In this document: piece after piece, positions 53,913-64,000 of the stretch
Position numbering within the stretch: the first letter of the stretch is position 1
How the letters are laid out: every line of letters begins with the position of its first letter
Origin: Heliocidaris tuberculata
Lineage: Eukaryota > Echinodermata > Echinoidea > Camarodonta > Echinometridae
Direction of reading: 5' to 3'
Length of the DNA: 64,000 nucleotides
NCBI GenBank assembly: GCA_025618425.1
Contig: CM046833.1
Span: 3,562,672-3,626,671, forward strand
Made by a program: the position numbers and the translations under genes
Notes under the pieces: generated by a model
The model's database searches: none
What the model saw: the letters and a program-made list of their open reading frames with translations, nothing else
What the model was told of the DNA's origin: nothing

Positions 53913-56900
53913 TTAATCGCGGATATAATCCTTAAAATATGATGGGGGACTGCGATGGCGTAAGGGATATCGTCTGCTACTTGGGGGGATAGGAGAAGGA
54001 AGAGTCACTGGTGTAGCAGACTGTTCAAGTCCAAGAGGGGAAGGTCCATCTTGAGGGGTAGACAGTTCGTGAGGGATATCAGGGGGGTCAGGAGGAGGTA
54101 TGGGGACATTGGGCACGCTGGTGTCATCAGGGGCATCTGGTGAGTATCGGGTGTCATCTGTTGGTGTGGGGATGGGCACACTGGTAGCATGGTCATCGTC
54201 GCTCTCAGGGACCCTGCGCTGCCAAGGGCGCGAAGAGGGAAATTCCGGGGGTACTTTCAGGCAGTCAGAACGTCGGACACGGTATGATGTGGACCGGAGT
54301 TGACTGCCCACAAACTTGCGAATGTTACACCATTCATCCTCCACACTACAGACAAGGTAGCGAGGGCGGGCCTGGGTCTTCGATCGATCAGAACGTAGGT
54401 AGACAAGATCACCAACATGAACGTGAGACTCAACCCCGGAAGATGGGCGTTTGGGCGATTTTGACTGTATGCTCGGACCATGATTAGACAGACGTCTGTC
54501 ATGTTGAGTTGCAATAATGTCCATGTCACACAAAGGAATCTGTTCGCTGGTGAATTGGTCACGTTGGGTCCACAGTTCGCGAGCAGAAAGTCCAACACCA
54601 CGGAGGCGACTGTTAAGGCGCGTAGTGGCCAGAGCGAGTGCAAGGGGGGTAACAGGGCCACCATGAGGATCATCACGAAGAAGCTCATCTTCCAGCTCGC
54701 GTACAGCTTTCTCAGCCACAGGGTTCTTGTTGATGTTTTTGGCATGACCAAGTTCTACTGCAATACCCTGCCTGTGGAGCGATGCATCGTGCTGGAGGGC
54801 TACAAATCCTGGAGCAGGGTCAGTCCTCACAACAGCAAGAGGACCATCAAGGGGACGTAAGGGTACGCACAACTGAAGGAGAGCATTGCAGAGGGACTCC
54901 TTGCGTTCGTCCGGTATCAAGGTGCTTACGGTATACGATGTGACAGTTTCTCTGAGTACGAAAATGAGCTGTCGTGAACGCTTGATGACATCTGCGGCAA
55001 AGGACACCCCTACCACACTTGGGGGGTCACTCGTAGACTGGGGAGTTGCAGCGTGAGGAACATTCCGGAGGGACAGACAACTGTGGCAACCAACAGTCAC
55101 CTGGTGGATGGCTGCATCAAGGTCTAAGGCATAGAAGTACCGAGACACTACCTGTTTAAGCTGATGTGGCGTAGGGTGACTCAGCTGGAGATGAAGGGCA
55201 GTAAGGACTCCCTGTAGCACATTACGGGGAACAATGATACACTCTCGCTGTGGCAAGAATGTACGGTCCTGTCGTACTACTAGCAAGCCATCATTAGCAA
55301 TGGTGGCAACCTGGAGATATCGCTTCACATCACGAATATCTGTTAGCTTTTTAGATGGGCGAGTACCTTGCACGAGATGGGCATGTGTGCGGCGAAGGGC
55401 TGGGCATTCAGACTGGATCTTTCCCCATGCATGGCGGGACGTGAATGGAAGTCGAGCCTTCCCTGAGAGAATGTCTTCAATGGAAGCGAGATGGACAACG
55501 GAGTCTTCCATTTGAGAGATGAAGGCACATACCTGGCATTTCGAATCATGACATGGGGGAGCATTTCTGCTTGCAAAGTCGGCGGGGACATTAGCCGAGC
55601 CTGCCAGATGACGTAGGGAAACCTGGTACCGGCTCACTGTCGCGAGAAATGTGGAGACCCTCGGACTGGCGGAAAATTCCCCACGACATAGCTTTTCATA
55701 GGCCTGGACACAAGGTTTGCTGTCAGTAAGGATGCAGACAGGGTGGCAAGATTGTATGATGTATGGGCTGAAATGCTTGGTGGCAGCGGCGATGGATAGT
55801 GCCTCTACTTCACAAGGAAGCCAGGTGATCTGTCGACCACGAAGCTTCGCACTAAAGAATCCCGCAACTAAGGGTTTCTGGTCCCTTGTGACATACAGGG
55901 TCGCACCAAGACCATAGTTCTTAACAGACCCATCGGTAACTATCCACAATTGGTCAGATGGACGTGGCAGAGTGACAGTCTGAGAAGACCTAATGACAGA
56001 CTGAGCCTTGTTGAAAGCATTGTGCAGCTCATCTGTCCAGCGAATGCAGTCCGGAGATTTCATACCGGCAATGGATTCATCAAGGGGGCTCAAGTAGGAA
56101 GCACAATTAGGGAGCACACGAGCAAGCATCTTGTAGGCACCAATGAAAGATCTCATGCCCTTCACAGTAGAAGGAGGTGAGCAGGTTGACAGAGTGGTCA
56201 CTCTGTGTGGACTTGCTTTGAGAGTTCCCTCAGACCAGACCCATCCCAAGATAGTGGTGGTCTTTGGACAGACGGTAGTCTTGGATGGAGAAAGGTGCAG
56301 TCCATTGGAGGCTAGAGCCTGTAAAACCCGGGACCAATTCCGCAAAAGGGCCTGTGGGGTGTCGGCACCACAGTACAGGTCATCTGCAAGCTTGACAACA
56401 ACCCCCTCAAACAACAAATCTCCAAGAACTCGACACATCAACTCCTCTAATGCAGTTTCAGAACCCGGCATACCCATTGCACAACGGGTATACACTCTGA
56501 TACCTCGGAAAGGCGTAGCAACACCACAGTACTTCATTGACTCATGTGAGAGAGGTATCTGGTAAAAAGCACTTGCAAGATCAGAAGCAATAATGTACCT
56601 CCACTGTCCTATCTTTCTCAACGTGGAATCAACATCTGGTAGGACTGAGGGCTGTGGCTTGGAGTAACGTCCAACATCAGCAAAGGCTGTTACTAATCGG
56701 GAACCTCCATTGGGCTTTTTCACAAGGAAGGATGGATTAACATATTCAACCGTAATACCAACATCCTCAGGGCGTGCGAAAACACCGAGCTCTTCCAGAT
56801 CATCAAATTTGCCCTGCAACTCAACAAGCTTATCACGGGAATATAAGGGGAGGCGGCCCTTGCGCTGTGGTGGTTGAACCGGGCCCATGTTCACAACAGC

Positions 56901-57209
56901 CTGGAACGGTCCAGAAGCACCATTATAGCCTTTGAATGAAGGGCTAAACACACCATCATACTCAGCATGAAGAGACTGAAAATCAGTCCTAACCTTAGAG
57001 TGAAGAATACCATCAGGATCTACAACCACAGACTCAGCAGACTGGGGAGGTCCTTTCCCTCGGGGAGACATAGAGGGTGCAGCATTCTGATCTGAGACGA
57101 GAGGGGCGACCCGATCGCCATCCTGCGCAAGCACGGGGCAAACCTGACACAAATGTTCATTGCGACGGATAATGCAGGGGGCCTCAGAAAGATTGGGAAT
57201 GCGGATCAT
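53913..57209 (-). CDS. Gypsy-like Pol (RT, RNase H, integrase)
   Basis: 1098 codons from the first ATG, although the frame is open further upstream across the gag stop, so translation probably enters by -1 frameshifting. Reverse transcriptase has Asp210 (ASDLASAF), and Asp276-Asp277 in KLADDLYCG, where most relatives have YxDD. The RNase H acidic residues fall at Asp426 (VTDGSVK), Glu468 and Asp496 (LTDSKP). The integrase zinc site has His673/678 and Cys708/711. The DDE core reads Asp740, Asp797 (RTDPAPGF) and Glu833 (NPVAEKAVRELE). A proline-rich tail follows from about residue 1010. No stops or frameshifts interrupt it. Confidence 0.93.
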   Translation of the reverse strand: MIRIPNLSEAPCIIRRNEHLCQVCPVLAQDGDRVAPLVSDQNAAPSMSPRGKGPPQSAESVVVDPDGILHSKVRTDFQSLHAEYDGVFSPSFKGYNGASGPFQAVVNMGPVQPPQRKGRLPLYSRDKLVELQGKFDDLEELGVFARPEDVGITVEYVNPSFLVKKPNGGSRLVTAFADVGRYSKPQPSVLPDVDSTLRKIGQWRYIIASDLASAFYQIPLSHESMKYCGVATPFRGIRVYTRCAMGMPGSETALEELMCRVLGDLLFEGVVVKLADDLYCGADTPQALLRNWSRVLQALASNGLHLSPSKTTVCPKTTTILGWVWSEGTLKASPHRVTTLSTCSPPSTVKGMRSFIGAYKMLARVLPNCASYLSPLDESIAGMKSPDCIRWTDELHNAFNKAQSVIRSSQTVTLPRPSDQLWIVTDGSVKNYGLGATLYVTRDQKPLVAGFFSAKLRGRQITWLPCEVEALSIAAATKHFSPYIIQSCHPVCILTDSKPCVQAYEKLCRGEFSASPRVSTFLATVSRYQVSLRHLAGSANVPADFASRNAPPCHDSKCQVCAFISQMEDSVVHLASIEDILSGKARLPFTSRHAWGKIQSECPALRRTHAHLVQGTRPSKKLTDIRDVKRYLQVATIANDGLLVVRQDRTFLPQRECIIVPRNVLQGVLTALHLQLSHPTPHQLKQVVSRYFYALDLDAAIHQVTVGCHSCLSLRNVPHAATPQSTSDPPSVVGVSFAADVIKRSRQLIFVLRETVTSYTVSTLIPDERKESLCNALLQLCVPLRPLDGPLAVVRTDPAPGFVALQHDASLHRQGIAVELGHAKNINKNPVAEKAVRELEDELLRDDPHGGPVTPLALALATTRLNSRLRGVGLSARELWTQRDQFTSEQIPLCDMDIIATQHDRRLSNHGPSIQSKSPKRPSSGVESHVHVGDLVYLRSDRSKTQARPRYLVCSVEDEWCNIRKFVGSQLRSTSYRVRRSDCLKVPPEFPSSRPWQRRVPESDDDHATSVPIPTPTDDTRYSPDAPDDTSVPNVPIPPPDPPDIPHELSTPQDGPSPLGLEQSATPVTLPSPIPPSSRRYPLRHRSPPSYFKDYIRD

Positions 57210-57253
57210 ACCCGCTACGCACGAGACAATGCTGGGGGCTGGAAAAAATTCCG

Positions 57254-58840
57254 TCAGGGTGGGGTAGGAGGGGAATCTGTACGAGGCTCCAAGACCAGGG
57301 TTTCATCCTCTACGAACTCTGGAGGGAGGGCAAGCTCAAGAAACTCACCTGGCCAGAGGGTGGTAGTTTGAGGAGGGGCACGAAGAACATGTGCGCGGCG
57401 CACTGCATGACCAGCCGTAGGCTTACCATTGGAACCATATGCATACACAGTGCCATCGGCTAAGGTAATCTGCCGCTTGGCTGGCCTAATAGCCACATCA
57501 TTACGCTCCATAAATGGAGTGCCAGCCAGAACGTCGACATCGAGATTCTCAACGACCAATCCCTCGAAATGAAACACATGGTTACCACGACAGAAAGAGA
57601 GACGGGTTTCACCAGTGACCTGCAAGGGGGATGATCCATCAGCCTGGTGGGCCGACTGAGAGGTGGGGGACACATTACAACCTAGGGCATGCGCCGTAGA
57701 GGCACGCATCATATTACCAGTAGCACCACTATCTAGCGTAATACGAACGGCATGATGGGTATAAAATGCATCGAAATATGGAGACTGACGCACCTGGACA
57801 CGCAATGTGGAGGAAATTTCCCCACGGTCTTGATCGGACAAAGAATCAGACTCACCATGAAATTCCTGCGGGTCAACGTCAACAGCTGGAACCCCTTCAC
57901 TGTCAAAGATCTTGGCAACTTGCCGGGCTTTGGCCATATATCGCCTATCAGATTCAGGGAGGTAGGGACATACACTCAAGAAATGGTTACTTGGGCGACC
58001 AGCCTGAACACAGAGGGGGCAAGACTTGGCAGGCTTGGAGCGAAATCTAGTGGAAGCCTGCGATTGCGCACGCCGGGGAGCAGACTGGTTACGACTGAGA
58101 GGTGGAAAGGCAGCTGTACGCATGGCCCTAGAACACTCAACTGACTCTAAAAGACTAGTAAGGGCTTGGGAGATCTCAGGCTTGAGAGAAGCAAGGGTTC
58201 GAGACCGGAGCTCTGTGCCATACCTCTGCTTAACTACCTTGGGGAGATCTGGGTGCAGCAAGTGAAGCCACTGTAAGACAATGAAATTCTCGATTGTTGG
58301 TGTGAGCTCTTCATCCTCAAGGATAGGATCACCATGATGGGTGATACCCCCACCAGATGTCAACAGGTTATCCTCTACAAAGGCAAGTATTCTCTGATAC
58401 AAATCCTCTGGTCTCTCATCCGATTCCAATTTTATGTCACAAAAATCAAGGAAATGGGCACCTGTAGATTGGAACCCATAATGGAGCCTTATTGTAGCCC
58501 AGATATCATTCAGTGATGTGGAATTGCGAACAATGGAGTTCCTAGCAATCACAGGGCAGAAATTGGCTATCTGGCCAAGCATTAGGTCTAACAGGGTAGC
58601 CTTTTGTTGGGCAGTTTTGCGCGACTCTGAAGGGGTTGAGGTAGGGTCATCCGTGAAACCTCTTGTAAGATTTGATTTTGTCTTTTTGCCCCATGTAACG
58701 GATTCATTCAAGAAGGGTGCAAAGTGAGGGTCTAGGTTTAGGGTATAAAGGAGATTCTGTCTCCAACTCTCAAATGAGGTAATGGTTTCCACCTTGCCCA
58801 AGCACCATTGCTTGGGTACTTTGGGCATAGCACACGCCAT
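57254..58840 (-). CDS. Gypsy-like Gag-protease
   Basis: 528 codons from ATG at 58840, roughly 165 nt inside the 5' LTR. Residues 1-250 form a helical Gag-like region without a named motif that I can assign. [18 protein letters not shown] (274-291) is a CX2CX8HX4C zinc motif, wider than the usual CX2CX4HX4C nucleic-acid knuckle. The aspartic protease motif [10 protein letters not shown] (369-378) starts the retropepsin, with a later NDVAI segment near 450. It ends at a TGA after PPTPP. The pol frame is -1 relative to this one and open through the overlap; no canonical slippery heptamer was recognised. Confidence 0.9.
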   Translation of the reverse strand: MACAMPKVPKQWCLGKVETITSFESWRQNLLYTLNLDPHFAPFLNESVTWGKKTKSNLTRGFTDDPTSTPSESRKTAQQKATLLDLMLGQIANFCPVIARNSIVRNSTSLNDIWATIRLHYGFQSTGAHFLDFCDIKLESDERPEDLYQRILAFVEDNLLTSGGGITHHGDPILEDEELTPTIENFIVLQWLHLLHPDLPKVVKQRYGTELRSRTLASLKPEISQALTSLLESVECSRAMRTAAFPPLSRNQSAPRRAQSQASTRFRSKPAKSCPLCVQAGRPSNHFLSVCPYLPESDRRYMAKARQVAKIFDSEGVPAVDVDPQEFHGESDSLSDQDRGEISSTLRVQVRQSPYFDAFYTHHAVRITLDSGATGNMMRASTAHALGCNVSPTSQSAHQADGSSPLQVTGETRLSFCRGNHVFHFEGLVVENLDVDVLAGTPFMERNDVAIRPAKRQITLADGTVYAYGSNGKPTAGHAVRRAHVLRAPPQTTTLWPGEFLELALPPEFVEDETLVLEPRTDSPPTPP

Positions 58841-58980
58841 TGTAAGGCTGTGGGACTGAACACTACTCTAAAGCGCACTGATACTACTAGTCCACGGTAA
58901 AACTTACATTTACGGTGCACCCGGCTGTACTTTTCCCAGCAAAGTTCCTCCCAGCAAGGAGCAAGTATTACTCAGGCTGT

Positions 58981-59005
58981 GGGTCGAAATCCAGCGCTGC
59001 CACCA
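58981..59005 (-). promoter_or_regulatory. Primer-binding site, tRNA-Leu-like
   Basis: Directly after the 5' LTR the minus strand reads TGGTGGCAGCGCTGGATTTC. It starts with the TGG that pairs with tRNA CCA. The first 11 bases match the complement of a typical leucine tRNA 3' end. Confidence 0.7.
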
Positions 59006-59160
59006 CGCAATAAAGGAGAATCGGGTGCAACTTTGTAGTACAGATTAACAAGACTTTATTACATAACAGAGGTTGAAGTGTCAGACGGACATATACATTC
59101 AGTCAACACAGATGGCGCTATGGTTATTACATATAGTATCGATCAACAACTCAACTGGCG
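59006..59160 (-). repeat. 5' LTR of the gypsy-like element (155 bp)
   Basis: Identical by eye to 52811-52965. It would hold the promoter for the element transcript, but with only 155 bp there is little room for regulatory sequence. No TATA box is evident in the minus-strand orientation. Confidence 0.93.
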
Positions 59161-60300
59161 CAGGGCTATCTTTAGCCCTCATCTCCCCAGAACTCTGCTG
59201 GTGAATGCTGGCTGCACTCCCATCTCAGTCTAGAGTGTAATGCAAAATTTTATATTTTCTGTGAGAAATTAACAACCATTTAATGTGTTTCAAAGAATTT
59301 GAAATCATGTATTCCAGCCATGATTAGGTTCATTTTAGCACACTATCCATGAAGAATGGTACGGATATTAATTGTGTAAGAGAGGAAAATGCCAGAAAAT
59401 TGCGAGTATTATGACAGGTCATGTCTATTCCCACTTTCTGTGCTGTAACTTGAGATCTAGATATTTTGCAAAGAGAAATTACTAACCATTTCATGTACTT
59501 TATTCAATCTTTCAACAGGAATTCCTACAATGATTACGCTCATTTTGGGATGTCATCCATGTAGAACGTACGCACATTTCTTGCGTACGACAGGAAACCA
59601 ACCGAAATTCACAGTCCTATATATAAGACGGTAATTGATGGGATTAGATACTGTATGCTTTCCTGAGTGTAATGTGTATTTTGAAATTACATTTTGTACA
59701 GAGTAATTAGCCTTTTGATTTCTTAGAATAATAGTTAAATGTCTTGTTCCTGAGAAGATTTAATGTTTATGTCATTCTGTCATTTGGATATCCTTCCATT
59801 CTGCTGTCATTTATTTCATCCCTCTTTACATCCTTTATTCGATCATCTCAACCATCTGCATTTCCATCCACTCTTCTGTCAATCCATCTTTCTTTGATGT
59901 ATTTTTCATTCTTCTGTCATTGTTATGTCATTCTATCCTTCCTTCTCTTATTGTTCTGTTCGTCTATGATTGTATTCATCTTTTTGTCCTTCTATTCTTT
60001 TTTCATTCATTCCATATATCTCTGTCAGCTTTTGTTATTTTATTCCACTCTTTCATTTTGTGCTCTGTTGGATGGGTTCGAATCCCATGAAGTTCCCAAT
60101 ATCAATTCAGAACTTTCAATGGTGGCAACAGCATGAAATGAGGTCTAAAACTTTATATTCCATAACAATTTCTCTTCATTCTTCTATCATTTCATCCACC
60201 CATCTCTATATCTGTCCACTCTTCTGTCAATCTATCCTTTCTTCTCTGTATCCTTTAATTTTTTAATTTTTTAATATCCTTCCATGCTTTTATCACATTT
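59161..60300. repeat. Continuation of the hierarchical array
   Basis: Begins CAGGGCTATCTTTAGCCCTC with the CCCCAGAACTCTG hairpin. It then has array subunits (GAATTCCTACAATGATTACG near 59519, GATGTCATCCATGTAGAACG near 59558) matching 45753 and neighbours. A T/C-rich stretch (about 59760-60060) and the T-arm-like ATGGGTTCGAATCCCAT (60072) follow. The retrotransposon split the array here. Confidence 0.8.
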
Positions 60301-61232
60301 TGTATTGGAATTATACATGAAATCACGTTTCTGAGCAATTTTCGGTCTGACATGCAAGTACAAAATTATGCGTAACTTTGTAACCGCATACCCGGGGGTC
60401 GCGACTTTGGTCTCAAAAGATGCGCGAGATGTGAAGGAAAAAAGTCCTGAAATTTCAGTGCGTGATTATTTAGCATAAAAAATTTGTCGCGAAAAATGTT
60501 GAGGGGGGGGGGGCTAAATAAGGCCCCCCCCCCAGGCTACATAGGGTTAAGTGAAAATTAAATAGGCTCATTGTTTGTGTGCATGCGGTGTGTCGACTCT
60601 AGTCGGCAGTAATGTTTCAGCACTGGTGATGGTGGTCGACCGTAGATGGCAAAGAGTTAATCTCATTTGATTTTCTTAATTTTAAGTTTGATTTTTATCA
60701 TGAATGATTTATGAAAAAGCCTTCCAGGAATGTCAAAGGAAATAAATGAATGAGAGAACTTGTTTATTATTTGTTTATTTCATGGATTTATTAAAAGATA
60801 AAGTATGTATAAAAGGAAGAGAATGACGAAATTTTGTTATCATGTGCTTAATTTGTGTGTTTATTGTACCTAAATGTAGCACTTCCCATCACATTTAGTA
60901 TAGTAAGGTTACAATTTGTGTGTTTATTGTACGTAAATGTAGCACTTCCCATCACATTTGAATTATGAGGCCGACGGAATTGTAACCTTACTATACATAC
61001 AGCTTAAATAACATAAATCGTGACAAAATTCGTATATGAAAAAAAAAGAAATCTTTGTTTTCCCCTGCGCGATTGAAGATGGAAGATAAATCTCATGTTT
61101 TATGCACCCAGTGTTTTGCGAAGGGGAAAATACTTCACCAATAAAATTTGTGACTGCCATGTCAGAGAGATAGTGGTTTTAGCGTATTAACAAAGAACTG
61201 ATAACAAAGCAAAACAAAATTTGAGAATAGAG
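60301..61232. other. Intergenic with minor repeats
   Basis: Contains poly-G/poly-C (about 60505-60530). A two-copy tandem repeat of about 63 bp (AATTTGTGTGTTTATTGTAC at 60850 and 60913) is present. GTATAGTAAGGTTACAATT (60898-60916) has its exact complement near 60980-60998. No gene is seen. Confidence 0.55.
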
Positions 61233-61482
61233 CATGGCCGTACGCAGCGGGGGAGGGGGGAGGGGCAGGGTCAGTTGCCCTCCTTCCCTAGAAATTTGGA
61301 AAACTTACATATTTTTACTGACAATTTTTGCAAAATCCAACAAAAGTGTGCTCCAAATCCTTCAATTTCACTTAAAAGAATGCAAAAGTGCCCTCGCTTT
61401 TGAGCTTCTTTGAAAATTTTTATGCGTCCCGCCCCTCCCCCCCCCCCCCCCCCCCAGGAAAAAAAATCTCTGTACGGCCATG
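61233..61482. mobile_element. ~250-bp MITE with CATGGCCGTAC termini
   Basis: CATGGCCGTACGCAG at the left is matched, complemented, by CATGGCCGTACAGAG at the right. GAATAG flanks both sides within two bases, suggesting a target duplication of about 6 bp. The interior has G-rich and C-rich tracts (poly-C of about 19 near 61437) and no gene. Confidence 0.6.
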
Positions 61483-62269
61483 GAATAGTCCTATGGAAAT
61501 CTCAACTCTTATCCCAAAAGATATGGCTATTAAATCTTTTAAAAACAATTCTATATGTAAACCCGTTTACACACAAGTGATAAAATGAACCTAATCCATT
61601 ATAGCTTAACACAAATTATGCAATTAATTCTGTAATTAGAGCAAGGGCAATAATGGAAAAGGGAAAGTGGATATGTGTGAGTGTGCGGGTAATAGAGAAA
61701 GAAAGGAAGAGAGAGGGAGTGGGAGAAGGGAGGGATAGTAAGGGCCGGAAAGAATAAATTTAATTTCATTTGAAAGTTTGAATCTGTATTGTTGTGAATT
61801 GCCGTTAAGGGAGATTTGATTAATAGAAAAGGGGGAAAAGGGAATTTGGAATTGCAAACATGTAAATAAAACTTGATATTTTATAATCATCGTGGAAAAT
61901 AATTTTGAAAAAAAAAAAATGAAAACAAAATTAAAAGAAAATCGAGCAATGAAATGCTAAGCCAGGAGTTGCGGGAGAAACTGGTTTTATGTTCTGCTGG
62001 AGACAAATGCCATTTTCAAATCAATCAAACCTTTGAGAGGAAGACAGACACCTTGGAATCTTTTAGAATTTTTTTTTCTAATTTCTTTGGACATGCTGAA
62101 ATAAAAAAAATAAAAAAATAAAAAAATAAGTTGGGCCGATCAAATGAAGAGCGTTTACCATAATAAATTTGAACCAGCAGTCCAGGCGAAGGTCTGAACT
62201 AACTGGAGTTGGAAAGTGTATGCTTGATTTCTTGTAGAAATAGGGGTCTACCTCAACTGTTACATCTTA
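61483..62269. other. Intergenic, nothing recognised
   Basis: Includes a purine-rich tract (about 61654-61735, GAGAGAGGGAG type) and A-rich runs near 62100. No gene or element border is seen. Confidence 0.45.
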
Positions 62270-62995
62270 TAATTTGGGTGGGAAAAAAAGGAAGATTTTC
62301 CAAAGAATTAAAGATATGCCAACTACCCCATTAAAGAGTTTTAGCTAATTTACCTATCCCCAACATATCCAATAAAAACTCCCATTCGGTGCCCCCTTAA
62401 ATAATGCCACGGTTGCACCCCCCCCCCCCCCCCACACGACCATTGCTCTGAAGAAAAATCCTATAGCTATTTTCGTGGAGAAAAAAGAATTTCAAAACAA
62501 TGATTCATAACTACCTCATTAAAGAGGCTTAGCTATTACCTACCTCCAATATAGAATGAAAAACTCTCATTCGGTGCCCCCTAAAATAATGCCACGGTTG
62601 CACCCCATCCCCCACCTATGGCTCTGAAGAAAAATCCTATAGCTATTTTGGTGTAGAAAAACTTGAATTTCAGAACAATTATTCATAACTACCCCATTAA
62701 AAAGGCTAAGCTATTACCTACCTCCAATAGACCCAATAAAAAACTCTCATTCGGTGCCCCCTAAAATAATGCCACGGTTGCACCCCATCCCCCTTACCTA
62801 TGGCTCTGAAGAAAAATCCTATAGCTATTTTCGTGTAGAAAAAGGAAGAATTTCAGAACAATTATTCATAACTACCCCATTAAAAAGGCTAAGCTATTAC
62901 CTACCTCCAATAGACCCAATAAAAAACTCTCATTCGGTGCTCCCTAAAATAATGCAACGGTTGCACCCCCCCCCCCCCCCCCCGCAGTCATCCAA
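62270..62995. repeat. ~182-bp tandem repeat, about four copies, with poly-C
   Basis: GCCACGGTTGCACCCC or a close variant recurs at 62406, 62591, 62771 and 62954, a period of 180-185 bp. Units also share GAAGAAAAATCCTATAGCTA, CATAACTACCCCATTAAA and CTCTCATTCGGTGC. The C run after GCACC varies from 4 to about 18. Non-coding. Confidence 0.9.
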
Positions 62996-64000
62996 ATTAT
63001 AAGAATATTGAAAAGGCTCTTCTTCTATGACATAGGACAAGATAAAGATTTAGAATTATTATTGTGAGAGTAATACCCATTCACTCAGCTACGTCTAATA
63101 GCCCCAATCCCCCCCCCCCCCCCCCCCCCCCCCCCGAGAAAAAAATCATTAGGTACCCTTCCCTAAACTGCAAAGCATCCACATGCAGGCCTGACCCCAA
63201 AAGAAAAATCCTTGTTTGAGATGAGGTAAATGATTGTTCCTGAGGAGACGTATAGAATTAGAAGGTGTTAATTTCCATTTAACCTCTTATTTCTTCTCTC
63301 CTTATGTATTTCTTTGTTTTGCCTTGAATATCCTCTGGTCTTTTCTTATGTATTTCTTTGTTTTACCTTGCATTTTCTTCCAAGTCATATGCTGATGTAT
63401 CTACGCTTGATATAGTATATCTGGCTATTGACGATGTGTAAAGTTCAGAGCTGCCCTCTACGTCCAAGTGCAGCAAGGGTGATTTTTCCTTGATTATGGC
63501 CTATTGGGTTAGGGTTAGACCCCATTAGGGTTAGTGATATTAAACCCCTTTCCCATAAATATAAGCAATAATACTTTTAGGTGTGTGTAGATAAATAACT
63601 AATCGTGATTTTAAAAAAAGAAAAAAATTCATTAAACGTAGGAATAAGAAATGAGAGCCATGCAAAATGAGGTTAGGGTTAGGGTTTTCTCCGCTTTTGG
63701 TCCTCTAAGCTTAGTTTTTTTTATCACAAAAATGGCCATATTTCAGTGAAAAATAGGGGGTTAGGGCTAATTTTTGGATATGTTGTATCAAATGGTATCA
63801 GCTTTCTGGCAAAAAATTAAAAAAAAAATTGGATGAATATTTCATGACGTCATTCTGAAGCAGGGAAGTACGAATTGTCTTAAAACCCTAATATGAGACA
63901 ACTTCATTTTTTGGCCAAGTTCGATTTTCGACAAATTTCTTGAAGGGGTTAGAGGTCAGACATACGGGGTTAGAACGCTGTTTTGAACAGGTTTCATCTA
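62996..64000. other. Intergenic, low-complexity features only
   Basis: Contains a 27-nt poly-C tract (63109-63135), two TTCTTATGTATTTCTTTGTTTT-like segments near 63290 and 63350, and small GGGTTAGGGTTAG clusters near 63508 and 63671. No gene is recognised. Confidence 0.5.

Larger units (their letters stand above)
52811..59160 (-). mobile_element. Ty3/gypsy-like LTR retrotransposon, very recent insertion
   Basis: 6350-bp element on the minus strand inside the hierarchical array. The 155-bp LTRs (52811-52965 and 59006-59160) look identical over their whole length. A tRNA-Leu-like primer-binding site follows the 5' LTR and a purine-rich tract precedes the 3' LTR. Gag-protease and pol frames are open and overlap in a -1 arrangement. 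The only flanking direct repeat is CAG (52808-52810 and 59161-59163), shorter than the usual 4-6 bp. The order protease, RT, RNase H, integrase places it with Ty3/gypsy-like elements. Confidence 0.93.

Noticed and set aside
54257..54751. 164-codon minus-strand frame overlapping gypsy-like Pol
   Set aside because: It overlaps the integrase coding frame in another register and shows no domain; a shadow frame.

Overview
The window looks like nuclear DNA of a marine invertebrate, most likely an echinoderm or a close deuterostome relative. It is AT-rich, with a spliced animal gene, two metazoan-type LTR retrotransposons, many short inverted-repeat DNA elements, TTAGGG-type repeats and abundant ACATGTACATGT-like motifs. 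The species call is inference; a mollusc or hemichordate is not excluded.

One host gene is clear: a plus-strand orthologue of PTPMT1, the mitochondrial phosphatidylglycerophosphate phosphatase. It has four coding exons (4722-4862, 6217-6294, 14334-14525, 28512-28685) joined by phase-0 GT-AG introns, for about 194 residues. No second host gene was recognised.

Its introns are packed with repeats. Intron 2 holds a 70-bp minisatellite with a CRE-like TGACGTCA in most units, split by a 595-bp element with 8-bp target duplications. It also holds a roughly 4.7-kb array of a 40-bp unit, split near its end by a 606-bp inverted-repeat element. Intron 3 holds a dispersed repeat with nuclear-receptor-like half-sites and a nest of DNA elements inside it. 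It also carries a nearly intact BEL/Pao retrotransposon (17999-27315, minus strand, one in-frame stop in integrase, 5-bp target duplication AATAG) and a 408-bp piggyBac-type MITE.

Downstream of the gene (28.7-39 kb) there are small tandem repeats, a 773-bp inverted-repeat element and a perfect 19-bp hairpin. A complete foldback-type transposon (34369-37239) has arms made of ~17-bp tandem repeats and 8-bp target duplications. A 579-bp interstitial telomere-like tract and a GTACCCC-type array follow.

From about 39.4 to 60.3 kb lies a complex hierarchical repeat. Subunits of about 200 bp build 600-650-bp units, and part of the array is duplicated again at 4.2-4.8 kb. The units carry a conserved CCCCAGA-AC-TCTGGGG hairpin, exon-like splice signals and tRNA T-arm-like segments. 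A very young Ty3/gypsy-like element (52811-59160, minus strand, identical 155-bp LTRs, LADD reverse-transcriptase motif) is inserted in it. The last 4 kb hold more short repeats and poly-C tracts.

The most unusual items are the foldback element, the hierarchical array, the CRE-bearing minisatellite and the gypsy-like element with CG...CG LTR ends. All positions and alignments were read by eye, so family labels for DNA elements are provisional.
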